From Microbacterium sp. SSM24 (GTDB taxonomy: Bacteria > Actinomycetota > Actinomycetes > Actinomycetales > Microbacteriaceae), in the NCBI RefSeq assembly GCF_025989145.1, contig NZ_JAPDNQ010000001.1, positions 868,001-932,000 of the forward strand: a DNA stretch of 64,000 bases, in the 5' to 3' direction. Made by a program: the position numbers and the translations under genes. Numbering within the stretch: the stretch's first letter is position 1; each line of letters begins with the position of its first letter. Under the pieces are notes generated by a model. It was not told the DNA's origin, did not search any database, and was given only the letters and a program-made list of their open reading frames with translations. Below, piece by piece: positions 32,362 through 41,762 of this stretch.

Positions 32362-33740
32362 ACGAGGCCCTCGCGCTGGGCGGCCGAGAGAGCTGCTGCG
32401 GGGGCGAAGACCTCGAGCACGAAGTCGCGCTCGCGGTGCGTGAGGACTGTCTGCCACTGGATCAGCTCGTGCAGCGCATCGTGCACATCGTCGCCGGTCA
32501 GCGGGTACTCGGCGACGGGGTGACGCCAGTGGCAGGCGACCACGCAGCCCTGTTCGCTGAGGGACTCCGCCGCCCGGTGGATGAGCTGGTTCAGGTCGGA
32601 CCGCGTGAGGTAGTACCCGACCTCCGACACCACGATCGTGTCGAACTCCCCCTCCGGCCAGTCGCCGGGGGCAGTGCCCTGCAGCACGGTGACGCGCGCA
32701 TCGTGGTCGAGCCTTCGGCGCGTCCTCGCGACGGCGACCGCGGCGGCATCCATCGCCACCACGGTGTCCGAGCGCGGCGCGAACTCTGCCGTGAGGACCC
32801 CCGTGGCGCAGCCCACCTCGAGCACGCGACCGAGGTGCTGAGAGGGCAGCGACGCGAGCAGGATCGCTCTCTTGCGCTCCTCGTACCATCGCGATTCGAA
32901 CCCCCAGGGATCGCTCGCGTTGCGGTCGTAGAAGGCGTCGAACCAGGCGGCGTCGAGCCCGCTCGGTTCTGAGCGCTCCTCGCTCTCGAGGAAGAAGATC
33001 TCCGCGTCCCGTTCGAAATGGGAGCGCATGCCCGCGTGGAGCAGCGCTTCGTCGCCGGGCTGCGGCGAGAGGGCTCGGGTCTGGGTCGGGTGGCACGCGA
33101 TCGCTCGCCGCTTCAGATCGGTCTCGTCGGACCCGAGGCGGAGCGCGCGGGCTCGCGACCAGGGCAGAGAGGTCGCATCTCCCCAGTGCCACGCCCACAC
33201 GGGGTACCCGAGATGACGGATGCCGCGGGGAGCGCACACCGCGGCGCAGACCTCTGCGACGATGCGGTGATCGCGGTGCCCGTCCGCCGACCACGGCGCC
33301 ACGATCAGCACCCGACCCGCCGTGCGAGGTGCCGGTTCGTCGACGACACGTGCGATCTGCGCGCGCAGCTCGGCGACGTGCTCGTCGAGCCGGCCGTCGG
33401 GCAGGCCGAGGAAGCGGAGGTCGCCATCCGGTGCGACGAGCGTGACGGCGCGCTCCGTCTCGATCCTCCGCAGGTGCGCCAGCTGCTCAGGTGTGTGGCT
33501 GGGCGATGCCGGGTGCGATCGCTCACCGTCGCTGGCGACCACGACCATCACCGGGATGCCGCGCTTCGTCGCCCGCGCCATCAGCCCGGCTGCTCCGAGG
33601 GTCTCGTCGTCCGGGTGCGCGGCGACCACCACGAGAAGGTCGAGCACCGTATCCAGCTCCTCGATGTCGCGCCGTTCCAGCTCCTGCTGCCAGTACGCCT
33701 CCGGGGTGCCCGGGTCGAGATGGCTGAATCCGGCGCTCAT
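32358..33740 (-). CDS. PIG-L deacetylase fused to a SAM-dependent methyltransferase
   Basis: A 460-residue two-domain protein. The N-terminal LmbE/PIG-L deacetylase (about 30-250) has the zinc motif AHPDDE in VVVAAHPDDETLGAAG (about 37-52) and the second ligand set in SADGHRDHR (about 143-151). The C-terminal class I methyltransferase of NodS-like type (about 265-450) has DPWGFESRWYEERKR and the SAM-binding VLEVGCATGVLTAEF. PIG-L enzymes remove acetyl from N-acetylglucosamine-type groups, so the fusion may deacetylate then methylate a glycoconjugate. Overlaps both neighbours by 4 nt. Substrate unknown. Confidence 0.88.
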   Translation of the reverse strand: MSAGFSHLDPGTPEAYWQQELERRDIEELDTVLDLLVVVAAHPDDETLGAAGLMARATKRGIPVMVVVASDGERSHPASPSHTPEQLAHLRRIETERAVTLVAPDGDLRFLGLPDGRLDEHVAELRAQIARVVDEPAPRTAGRVLIVAPWSADGHRDHRIVAEVCAAVCAPRGIRHLGYPVWAWHWGDATSLPWSRARALRLGSDETDLKRRAIACHPTQTRALSPQPGDEALLHAGMRSHFERDAEIFFLESEERSEPSGLDAAWFDAFYDRNASDPWGFESRWYEERKRAILLASLPSQHLGRVLEVGCATGVLTAEFAPRSDTVVAMDAAAVAVARTRRRLDHDARVTVLQGTAPGDWPEGEFDTIVVSEVGYYLTRSDLNQLIHRAAESLSEQGCVVACHWRHPVAEYPLTGDDVHDALHELIQWQTVLTHRERDFVLEVFAPAAALSAAQREGLV

Positions 33741-34819
33741 CGCGAGATCTCCGACTCGAGCGCCAGTCGCCCCAGCCGAGCCGCGTCCCGCATGCCGTGA
33801 TGCTGCCGCAGGTAGAGGTGCAGGTCGGCGACGCGCCGCGCGTGGGGCTCGTCGGCGACGAGCGGCAGCGGGCCGAGCGCGGCATCCGATTCGTGAAGAA
33901 CCAGCGTCGCAGCATCCACGATGATGCCTCGGACACGCTCGGCGAGCAGGCGCATGTCGATCGCGCTGTCGCTGTCGATCAGGTCGGCAGCTTCCTTCAG
34001 CACCGCGCGGGCGGCCCAGAGGGCGGCATCCGCCCGGCCCAGATGGACCATCGCCGCCTGGTCGGCCCGCTCGGAGGCGGCCGCTCCGGCGAGCGCGTCC
34101 CGCAGCTTCAGAGCTCCGCCCCACCAGCACGCGGCGACCGACATGCCGCCCCACGCGAATCCGGGTCTGCGCAGATACCATCCGCTGTCTCCGACAGGCA
34201 CGGCGGGAGAGCGCGCGAAGTCGACCGGTGCGCTCACGATGCCGGGCAGTCCTCGCGCAATCCAGGGTCCGCCATGCACGACGACGCCTTCTGCTCTGAG
34301 CGCGACGGCGAAGAGGCGCCGTTCCTCTCCGACGAAGGCGGTGACCAGTGCGTGCGAGAGGTGCGCCGCGAGTGAGCACCACGGCTTGGTGCCCTCGAGG
34401 ATCCACCCGGATGCCGTCTCGCGCGCACGAACCTTCAGGCCCGCGCCTTCGGCCGCGAAGACGCCCCACGAAGATCCGGCATCGACTCCGATCGACCGCA
34501 GCCGCCAAGGATCCCGGTCCGAAGCGAGGTCCGTCCCGGCCTGCGACAGGATTCCGAGCGCGTCCAGGTGCGGTTCCAGGATGCGCGCTGACGCGACGTC
34601 CTGAAACGCGGTGTGGGCGAGAAGCTCCCAGAGGGCCGCCGTCGCACCGCCTCCGGAGAGCGGCGCGGTGCGCCCGACCTCGACGCACCACGCGAGCGCG
34701 GCCGGGACCCCGGCACCGGCGCGACCGCCGCCGTCCGGTGGGATCGGCATCGACGTTGTGGCGCGGGATGCCGCAGATGCGGAGAGCGACACGTGCGACG
34801 TCGTCGTGACTGCGGGCAA
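33737..34819 (-). CDS. Acyl-CoA dehydrogenase-like protein (TTG start)
   Basis: A 360-residue protein with the acyl-CoA dehydrogenase architecture: helical N-terminus, middle beta region (SGWILEGTKPWCSLAAHLSHA, about 150-170, where ACADs have GxKxxxxxA) and helical C-terminus. The usual catalytic Glu is not evident, so it may act as an oxidase or monooxygenase-type ACAD, or lack activity. TTG 34819 is chosen because an ideal AGGAGG lies 6 bp upstream and the residues read sensibly from there; an internal ATG at 34750 is weaker. It begins the coupled cluster with the PIG-L/methyltransferase and GT2 genes. Confidence 0.72.
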   Translation of the reverse strand: MPAVTTTSHVSLSASAASRATTSMPIPPDGGGRAGAGVPAALAWCVEVGRTAPLSGGGATAALWELLAHTAFQDVASARILEPHLDALGILSQAGTDLASDRDPWRLRSIGVDAGSSWGVFAAEGAGLKVRARETASGWILEGTKPWCSLAAHLSHALVTAFVGEERRLFAVALRAEGVVVHGGPWIARGLPGIVSAPVDFARSPAVPVGDSGWYLRRPGFAWGGMSVAACWWGGALKLRDALAGAAASERADQAAMVHLGRADAALWAARAVLKEAADLIDSDSAIDMRLLAERVRGIIVDAATLVLHESDAALGPLPLVADEPHARRVADLHLYLRQHHGMRDAARLGRLALESEISR

Positions 34820-34923
34820 TCGGGACCTCCTGTCCGCGACGCTAGACGGTCCGCCGACCGCGGCAGCGGGGCTTGACAGGGAACCACCCGGGTCCCCGCG
34901 GCCCGGCCGCCTGCGCGCGCGGA

Positions 34924-35199
34924 CTAGGAGCGCTCGAGCTTCGGGTCCGCGTCCGGGTCGTCCGTGTCCGGGTCCGGGGCGTCCGCGTCCGAGGCGTCCG
35001 CGTCCGAGGCGTCCGCCATTCCCGGCCCGGGCCCGGGCCGGACAGCGGCTGTGTCCGCGATGTCGATGCGGGGTGCGCTGCTCCCCTTCGACACGACGAT
35101 GCGGGGCGCGGCATCCGCCTCTGTCGAGTTCTCCGCTCGCAGGAGCTGATCGCGACGCTTGTCGTCGGCGCTCATCTCGTCTTCGGTCGATTCCGTCAT
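34924..35199 (-). CDS. Small acidic Asp/Pro-rich protein with internal repeats
   Basis: A 91-residue hydrophilic protein. The first 50 residues are charged (EDEMSADDKRRDQLLRAENS), followed by SAPRIDIADTAAV. The tail is low complexity, a run of DASDADASDADAPDPDTDDP encoded by tandem ~15-bp units (TCCGAGGCGTCCGCG on the plus strand, 34980-35025). No family recognised. Disordered acidic tails are common in actinobacteria and slippage at the repeats is likely. It precedes the coupled ACAD-like/PIG-L/GT2 cluster by 104 bp. Confidence 0.5.
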   Translation of the reverse strand: MTESTEDEMSADDKRRDQLLRAENSTEADAAPRIVVSKGSSAPRIDIADTAAVRPGPGPGMADASDADASDADAPDPDTDDPDADPKLERS

Positions 35200-35324
35200 G
35201 GCTCCAGACCCCCGCCTCTTCCTCGTCGTCGGACAAGTCTCGAAGAGCCCGCGCGGATGGGGCAGGGCATTGACCGGGCCGCCTTCGTCTGGCATGGCGA
35301 CCGGCCACGGGAGAACGGCGGCGG

Positions 35325-37691
35325 CTACTGCCTCGCCATGGCGATGCGCAGGCGTTCGTCGGGATCGATCAGATGGTCGTGACCGTCCTCGCCGGTATCG
35401 ATCTGCACCCAGCTGATCTTGCCGGTGAAGCGACTGTCCTGCGCTGTGTAGTCGGCGCTGACCGGAGTGCCGGACTCGTAGCCCACGTCGGTGGTCTCGT
35501 CCGCCGAGAAGATCATCGGCTGCGTGGCGCCGACGCGTCCTTGGCCGACGGCGGCACCGTCGTAATACAGGGTGACGTCCCCTCCCTTGGCAAGACCGCC
35601 GCCGTCGTAAGCGAACTCCGCTCGCACCTGGTGCGTGCCGGCGGCCAGGACCGTCTCGGCCGAGGTGGTGAACTGATGGATGCCCAGCAGGTTGTATACG
35701 AACGTCGCCTTCCCGCCGTCGAAGTAGAGGCTCCATCCTCCGAAGCGGCCGCCCTGGGCGATGATCACCCCTTCCGCCCCGCGCTCGGGGACGTCGATCT
35801 CCGCCGTGACGGAGAAGGACTTGTTCTTGATGCTGATGACGCTGTTCTCCGACAGTCTCCCCATGCCGGGGAACAGGAGCTGAGATGTGCCGTGGATCAG
35901 GGTCGGCCGCCCGGCCAGCTCCGGGTTCAGCCGTTCGGCTCCTCGGTCATCGATCGGCAGCACGTTGTACTTGACGGCTTCGATCAGCCACAGTCGTTGC
36001 AGCTCGTGCAGCTTCTCGGGTTGCTCGGCCACCAGGTTGCGGGCCTGGCTGAAGTCGACCGTGCCGTCGTAGAGCTCCCACACGTCGTCGTCGAACGCGG
36101 CGAGCGCTCCGCCCGTCATCACCCAGGGCGTCCGGTGCTTGGTGACAGCGCTGAGGCCTTGGAAATAGATCCCGCGGTTGCCGAACATCTCGAAGTACTG
36201 CAGGTCGTGACGCTCCGGCGTCGACGGCTCGTTGAAGGAGTAGACCATGCTCGTCCCCTCCATAGGCGACTGCAGCACTCCGTTGACCATCGTCGGCTCC
36301 GGGAGCCCGGCCACCTCGAGGATCGTCGGCGCCACGTCGATGACATGGCTGAACTGGGTGCGCTGACCGCCCCGCTCGGAGATGCCGGCCGGCCAGTGCA
36401 CGATCGTGCCGTTGCGGGTGCCGCCCCAGTGCGAGGCGACCTGCTTCGTCCACTGGAAGGGCGCGTTCATCGCCCACGCCCATCCCACCGCGTAGTGGTT
36501 GTAGGAGGTCGGTGAACCGAGCTCGTCGATCTTGGAGGTCAGGAACTCCGGCGTCTCGAGCGCGGCCATCCCGTTGAAGTTGGCCATCTCGTTGAAGGCG
36601 CCGTTGATCGTGCCCTCGGCGGACGCGCCGTTGTCGCCGATGATGTAGTAGATCAGGGTGTTCTCGAGCACCCCGAGCTCATCGATCGCATCGATGACCC
36701 GGCCGACGTGGTGGTCGGTGTGCTCCATGAACCCGGCGTAGACCTCCATCTGGCGCTCGAGCACGGGCTTCAGCTCGGCGGGCATGTCGTCCCAGGCCGG
36801 GATCTCGGCGTGCCGTGGAGTGAGTTCGGTATCGGCCGGGATGACCCCGAGCTCCTTCTGCTGGGCGAAGGTGCGTTCGCGCTGCGCGTCCCAGCCCTCG
36901 CTGAACTTCCCCTTGTACTTGTCCGCCCACTCCGGCGGCACATGGTGCGGCGCGTGCGTGGCCCCCGGTGCGAAGTAGACGAAGAACGGCTTCTCGGGCA
37001 TGAGCGCCTTCTGGGTACGGATCCAGCTGACAGCGCGGTCGGCGAGGTCCTCCGTGAGGTGGTAGCCCTCTTCCGCCGTGGCGGGCGGCTCGACCGGCGT
37101 CGTGCCGTCGTACAGGGCTGGCTCCCACTGGTTGCTCTCGCCCCCGATGAAGCCGTAGAACGTCTCGAACCCGCCGCCGGCCGACGGCCACGCGTCGAAC
37201 GGACCCATCGGCGACGACTGCCACACGGGCACCTCGTGGCACTTGCCGAACTGGGCTGTCGAATAGCCGTTCAGCTTGAGCGTCATCGCCACCGGAGCTT
37301 TGGTGTTCGGGCGGAGGGAGCTGTTGCCCGGAGCGGATGTCGCGGTCTCGGTGATGCTGCCCATCCCGACGGAGTGATGGTTCCTGCCGCTCAGCATGGC
37401 GGCGCGGGTGGGCGCGCACAGCGCGGTCGTGTGAAACCGGTTGTACGTGAGTCCGCCCGCCGCCAGCTTCTCGGCGTTCGGCGTGTGGCAGGGTCCTCCG
37501 AACGCGCTGGATGCCCCGAATCCCGCGTCATCGATCAGCACGATGAGCACGTTCGGCGCGCCCTCCGGAGGGAGCAGCGGTTCGATCGGCGCGTATGAGG
37601 TCGCCGGATCCTTGGCGTCGTACGTCGTCAGACCCGGCGCCGAACGGTCGGGAATGGGCAGCATCGTGCGTGCATGACGGTCAGGATTCAT
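35325..37691 (-). CDS. Arylsulfatase
   Basis: A 788-residue type I sulfatase. NVLIVLIDDAGFGASSAFG (about 46-64) gives the metal-binding Asp pair, and CAPTRAAMLSGRNHH (about 91-105) holds the C-x-P-x-R motif, whose Cys91 must be converted to formylglycine by a sulfatase-maturing enzyme not in this window. YIIGDNGASAEG carries the later metal ligands (Asp-Asn). No export signal is clear, so the location is uncertain. ATG 37691 is preferred to an upstream frame because the family starts near PGLTTYDAKDPATS. The length agrees with mycobacterial-type arylsulfatases with a C-terminal extension. It hydrolyses aryl or alkyl sulfate esters for sulfur supply; no sulfate-transport gene is adjacent. Confidence 0.93.
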   Translation of the reverse strand: MNPDRHARTMLPIPDRSAPGLTTYDAKDPATSYAPIEPLLPPEGAPNVLIVLIDDAGFGASSAFGGPCHTPNAEKLAAGGLTYNRFHTTALCAPTRAAMLSGRNHHSVGMGSITETATSAPGNSSLRPNTKAPVAMTLKLNGYSTAQFGKCHEVPVWQSSPMGPFDAWPSAGGGFETFYGFIGGESNQWEPALYDGTTPVEPPATAEEGYHLTEDLADRAVSWIRTQKALMPEKPFFVYFAPGATHAPHHVPPEWADKYKGKFSEGWDAQRERTFAQQKELGVIPADTELTPRHAEIPAWDDMPAELKPVLERQMEVYAGFMEHTDHHVGRVIDAIDELGVLENTLIYYIIGDNGASAEGTINGAFNEMANFNGMAALETPEFLTSKIDELGSPTSYNHYAVGWAWAMNAPFQWTKQVASHWGGTRNGTIVHWPAGISERGGQRTQFSHVIDVAPTILEVAGLPEPTMVNGVLQSPMEGTSMVYSFNEPSTPERHDLQYFEMFGNRGIYFQGLSAVTKHRTPWVMTGGALAAFDDDVWELYDGTVDFSQARNLVAEQPEKLHELQRLWLIEAVKYNVLPIDDRGAERLNPELAGRPTLIHGTSQLLFPGMGRLSENSVISIKNKSFSVTAEIDVPERGAEGVIIAQGGRFGGWSLYFDGGKATFVYNLLGIHQFTTSAETVLAAGTHQVRAEFAYDGGGLAKGGDVTLYYDGAAVGQGRVGATQPMIFSADETTDVGYESGTPVSADYTAQDSRFTGKISWVQIDTGEDGHDHLIDPDERLRIAMARQ

Positions 37692-37887
37692 CAGCGTTCC
37701 TCTGCTCGGGATGGATGTCCGCGCCTGCACGGTAACGCCGCCACCCCCGCGACGCGTCATGCGATCGGGGTGATGCCGCTGGCGAAACCCGCGGCGCAGG
37801 TCGACGCCTATCGCGCCGTCGGAGGAACGCACCGAGCTCACGTCGGCTGCGCCGGCCGTCCCCGGCGACGCGCGACGGCCCCGCGAC

Positions 37888-38046
37888 TCAGGGCCGTCGG
37901 GCCCGCTGACGGATGAGTCCGAAGACGAGCGTCCCGACCAACAGGATGATGCCGATGATCGCGAGCCAGAACAGGCCCTCGATCGCGAACCCCACCACGG
38001 TCAGGATCGCCCAGGCGACGAGCAGAATGACGAGCACGGTCCACAT
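37888..38046 (-). CDS. Small hydrophobic membrane protein
   Basis: A 52-residue protein with two membrane helices, VLVILLVAWAILTVVGFAIE (about 4-23) and LFWLAIIGIILLVGTLVFGL (about 25-44), and a basic tail RQRARRP. This matches a very common actinobacterial small membrane protein annotated only as hydrophobic protein, sometimes linked to stress regulons. Stop TGA at 37888-37890; ATG at 38046. It stands alone between the arylsulfatase and the FAD/Fe-S oxidoreductase genes. Confidence 0.8.
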   Translation of the reverse strand: MWTVLVILLVAWAILTVVGFAIEGLFWLAIIGIILLVGTLVFGLIRQRARRP

Positions 38047-38200
38047 GACCTCAAGCTAAGGCCGACATCGCCCGCCGCCGAGGGGGTTGACTTCGGAGCG
38101 CCGACCCGAAGCATCCGGATCGCATCGCATCGCATAGCCCGGCACTGCGAGGCGATTGGGTCGCCGAAGCGCGTGGAGTGCAGCGCAACCCAGTGCGGCG

Positions 38201-41002
38201 CTACCTGGTCACCTGCTCGAGGATTTCGAGCAGGTGCCGGTAGGGCCGGCCTGTGGCGCGGCTGAGGGCGATCTCACAGGTGCGGTTGACGGAGGCGTAC
38301 GCGTCGTAGCGCCGGCTCATCACCTCGGCTGCTTCCGCGGAGGTCGCCGAGGCGGTGAGTTCTGGATGCAGCATCCCGCGGTCGCCTGCGAAGGCGCAGC
38401 ATTGCCAGTCGTCGGCGATGTCGACGCGTCGCGCGACCCGTTCGGCGACCTTCATGACCGCGTCGTCGAGCGACATGCGAGTCGAGGAGCATGTCGGGTG
38501 CAGCGCCAGGCTGCCCAGGATCTCTGTGACCGGCAGGGAGGGAAGGATCCGTTCGGCGGTGAAGGCCACGGCATCGATCGTTCGGATGCCGCTGGCGTGT
38601 GCGGCATCCAGGAGCAGTTCGAGGCCTTCGCTGCAGGACGCGGCGTCGCAGATGACGGGTATCCGACCGCTGTCGGTCGCTTCCACGAGCACGAGCGCGA
38701 CGCGGTCTCGCATGGCGTGATACCCCGACACCAGGCCCTTGGACTTCCACGGCGTGCCGCAGCAGAGGTCTCCGATCTCGGGCGGAGCGGCCAGCGCGAC
38801 GCCTGCTCGCTCGCACAGCGAGAGGAAGGCCTCTCGGACGCCCAGACCGGAGGGTTCGGGGGCGAACATCGTCGTGGTGCAGCTGGAGAAGTAGACGGCT
38901 TCCGGATCCGTGTTCGCGATGGGCATCCGCCGCGAGCCGCCCGCAGGCAGATCGGCGGAGTACCGGGGCACGACATCGCGGCCCAGGGTCGCCCTCCCGA
39001 CCTCGCTCATCGCGGTGGAGATTCCCGAGGGCAGCGCACCGGCAACGCTCAGCGCGACCGAGGCGCTGCGAGTCGCGGTGTCCCAATGGGCGGCTGCCAG
39101 ACGGCCGATGCGTTCGGCAGCCGGTGTCGCCGCTTCCTGACGCAGTCGGCGGACCAGATCGCCGGTGTGGATGAGGACGGGACATGCGGTCTGGCACATG
39201 CCGTCCACGGCGCAGGTCTCGACGCCGTCGTACCGGTACTCGGCCTCGAGAGCGCGCACCAGCGTGAGGTCCTGCGCCTCCGACGCCTGGGCGGCCTCGC
39301 GGCGCAGGGCGATCCGTTCACGGGGCGTCAGGGTGAGGTCGCTGCTCGGGCACGCCGGCTCGCAGTACCCGCACTCGACGCAGCGGTCCACCTCGGGTTC
39401 CACCTGCGGAGCGACCTTGAGATTTCGCAGGTGCGCCTGAGGGTCATCGCTGATCAGCACCCCCGGATTGAGCACGCCGCTCGGGTCGATGAGCCGCTTG
39501 ACCTCGCACATCACGTCGTAGAGTTCGTCTCCGACCTGGCGGGGGAGGAATGGCGCCATCATCCGCCCGGTGCCGTGTTCGGCTTTGAGCGTGCCGCCGT
39601 GCCTGAGCACGAGGTCGACCACATCGTCGGTGAATCGTGCGTACCGCTCCATCGAACGCGGCTCGTCGAAGCGTTCGGTGATCATGAAGTGGATGTTGCC
39701 GTCTTTGGCGTGACCGAAGATCACCCCGTCGTCGTAGCCGTGGGCTGAGAAGAGCGCGACGAGCCCCGTGCAGAGGGAGTACAGCTGGTCGACGGGAACG
39801 GCGACGTCCTCGAGCAGCGCCGTCGTGCCCGACGGACGCGACCCGGCGACGGCGGTGAAGAGACCTTTTCGGATGCGCCAGAGGCGTGCCCGACGATCGG
39901 GATCGGTGTCGATGAGCACGGGGACGGTCAGGGCATGGCGGGCGAGCGACGCATGGGCCGTCTCCCTGCGTGCGCGAAGGTCGTCCGCGCTCGCTTCCTG
40001 GAACTCGACCAGAAGCGCAGCGTGCGCATCCAGGTGCAGCGCACGCAGCTCCTCGGTAGTCCCGGGGTCGGACTGGGCGACACGGAGACTGGCGGTGTCC
40101 AGGAGCTCCACGGTCGCGAAGCCCATGTCCACGATCGCCGGCAGCGCCGAGGTCGCATCCTGGAGGTCATCGAACACGAGCAGGCCCGTCGCTGCGTGCG
40201 GTCGGATAGGCACCGTGCGGAAGGTCGCTGAGGCGACGAACGCGAGGGTTCCCTCGCTTCCCACGATGAGGTGCTCGAGGATGTCCACGGAACTGTCGTG
40301 ATCGAGGAAGCTGTTCAGTGCGTACCCCATCGTGTTCTTGATGGAGTGCAGGCGCCTGACGGTCGCCACCGAGGCCGGGTTCCCGCGAATCCGGTCGCGG
40401 AGGCGGAGGAGTCCCGCGTGGATGTCAGGCTCGCGGGCCTCGAGCAGGCTGTCCGCCTGGGGGTCGGACGTGTCGACGGTGGTTCCGCTCGGGAGGACCA
40501 ACTCCACACTGTCGAGGGTGCGGTACGCGTTGTCACGGATGCCGCAGGCCATCCCGCTGGAGTTGTTGGCGACGACCCCGCCGATCGTGCAGGCGATCTC
40601 GCTGGCGGGATCGGGTCCGAGCTTGCGGCCGTGCCGCGCAAGGCGGGCGTTGACCTGACGGACGGTCGCCCCCGGTCCGGTGCGGACTGCGACGCCGTCA
40701 TCGAGGATCGTGATCTGCCGGAATGCGCGCCTGGTGTCGACGATGACTCCCGTCGACCCGGCCTGTCCGCTGAGGCTGGTACCCCCCGACCTGAAGGTCA
40801 CAGATGATCCGGATGCCCGCGCCTCAGCGACGACGGTGGCCACATCGCCGGCGCTTCGTGCCCGCACCACGGCGGCGGGCACCAGCCGGTAGGGCGACCC
40901 GTCGTGCGCCGCGGCCAGTCGGTCGCTGACACGATCGGCGACGGCCAGCCCCGATGCCCGTAGCGCTTCGAGCAGTGCGGGTGGCGGTGGGTCGAGCGTC
41001 AT
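38201..41002 (-). CDS. FAD-binding and 4Fe-4S oxidoreductase (D-lactate/glycolate dehydrogenase type)
   Basis: A 933-residue fusion equivalent to GlcD plus GlpC. The N-terminal PCMH-type FAD domain has FRSGGTSLSGQAG (about 70-82). The FAD-oxidase C-terminal domain contains GHAKDGNIHFMI and AEHGTGRMMAPF. Two 4Fe-4S motifs, CVECGYCEPACP (near 545) and CAVDGMCQTACP (near 600), are followed by CCG-type segments CCGTPWKSKG and CCAFAGDRG. Such enzymes oxidise D-lactate or related 2-hydroxyacids and pass electrons to the quinone pool. It ends the murQ operon, where MurQ would release D-lactate, so D-lactate is the probable substrate. ATG 41002 overlaps the nagB stop by 4 nt. Confidence 0.88.
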   Translation of the reverse strand: MTLDPPPPALLEALRASGLAVADRVSDRLAAAHDGSPYRLVPAAVVRARSAGDVATVVAEARASGSSVTFRSGGTSLSGQAGSTGVIVDTRRAFRQITILDDGVAVRTGPGATVRQVNARLARHGRKLGPDPASEIACTIGGVVANNSSGMACGIRDNAYRTLDSVELVLPSGTTVDTSDPQADSLLEAREPDIHAGLLRLRDRIRGNPASVATVRRLHSIKNTMGYALNSFLDHDSSVDILEHLIVGSEGTLAFVASATFRTVPIRPHAATGLLVFDDLQDATSALPAIVDMGFATVELLDTASLRVAQSDPGTTEELRALHLDAHAALLVEFQEASADDLRARRETAHASLARHALTVPVLIDTDPDRRARLWRIRKGLFTAVAGSRPSGTTALLEDVAVPVDQLYSLCTGLVALFSAHGYDDGVIFGHAKDGNIHFMITERFDEPRSMERYARFTDDVVDLVLRHGGTLKAEHGTGRMMAPFLPRQVGDELYDVMCEVKRLIDPSGVLNPGVLISDDPQAHLRNLKVAPQVEPEVDRCVECGYCEPACPSSDLTLTPRERIALRREAAQASEAQDLTLVRALEAEYRYDGVETCAVDGMCQTACPVLIHTGDLVRRLRQEAATPAAERIGRLAAAHWDTATRSASVALSVAGALPSGISTAMSEVGRATLGRDVVPRYSADLPAGGSRRMPIANTDPEAVYFSSCTTTMFAPEPSGLGVREAFLSLCERAGVALAAPPEIGDLCCGTPWKSKGLVSGYHAMRDRVALVLVEATDSGRIPVICDAASCSEGLELLLDAAHASGIRTIDAVAFTAERILPSLPVTEILGSLALHPTCSSTRMSLDDAVMKVAERVARRVDIADDWQCCAFAGDRGMLHPELTASATSAEAAEVMSRRYDAYASVNRTCEIALSRATGRPYRHLLEILEQVTR

Positions 41003-41760
41003 GCGGCATCGCCGTGTGGTGCGCTCATCCGGTAGTGATCTGCGAAGGACAGGCGACTCGCCGCGTCCTCGTCCACGATCGCCACCACGTCGGGATGGAG
41101 CTGCAGGGCAGACGCGGGAACCGAGGCGGTCACCGGTCCCTCGAGAGCCGCCGCGACGGCATCCGCCTTCCGTCGCCCGGACGCGACCAGGATCAGTCGG
41201 CGTGCATCGAGAATGGTCCCCACCCCTTGCGTGATGCATCGGGTGGGCACCTGGTCGAGAGACTCGAAGAAGCGGGCATTGTCGCGCCGGGTCTGGGCGG
41301 CCAGGTTCGCGATGTGCGTGCGGCCCGAGAGGGACGAGCCCGGTTCGTTGAATCCGATGTGGCCGTTCCGGCCGATCCCGACGACCTGGACGTCGATGCC
41401 GCCCGCGGCTCGAATGGCTGATTCGTATGCGGACGGCGCGTCACGCAGGTCGGCCTGAGCGTCGGGAGTGTGCACCTTCCGGGGATTCAAGCCGAGGGGC
41501 ACGGCGATCTCCCGGTGCACGACGGCGGCATAGCTTTCCGGATGTCCGGGCGGCAGGTCGAGGTACTCGTCGAGAGCGAACGCCGAGACCCTGCTCATGT
41601 CGAGGCGCATGGCTGCGAGCGCTGACCAGATCGGGAGTGGCGTCGATCCGGTGGCGACTCCGAGCACCATGTCGGGCTTCTGTGAGAGGACGGCCGCGAG
41701 GAGGGTGGCTGCGGCCGCTCCCCCGGCGTGAAGGTGGGGGACGATGATCACGTCTGTCAC
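40999..41760 (-). CDS. nagB: Glucosamine-6-phosphate deaminase
   Basis: Converts glucosamine-6-phosphate to fructose-6-phosphate and ammonium. The 253-residue protein has the catalytic ALDEYLDL (about 65-72) and the NagB signature GIGRNGHIGFNEPGS (about 127-141), with the catalytic Asp and His regions in place. GTG 41760 is chosen because it begins TDVIIV, the usual first strand, 2 bp after the upstream serine hydrolase stop; a longer frame reads only antisense sequence. With MurQ and NagK it completes most of MurNAc/GlcNAc salvage. The missing step, N-acetylglucosamine-6-phosphate deacetylase (NagA), is not in the window. Confidence 0.92.
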   Translation of the reverse strand: MTDVIIVPHLHAGGAAAATLLAAVLSQKPDMVLGVATGSTPLPIWSALAAMRLDMSRVSAFALDEYLDLPPGHPESYAAVVHREIAVPLGLNPRKVHTPDAQADLRDAPSAYESAIRAAGGIDVQVVGIGRNGHIGFNEPGSSLSGRTHIANLAAQTRRDNARFFESLDQVPTRCITQGVGTILDARRLILVASGRRKADAVAAALEGPVTASVPASALQLHPDVVAIVDEDAASRLSFADHYRMSAPHGDAA

Positions 41761-41762
41761 GG

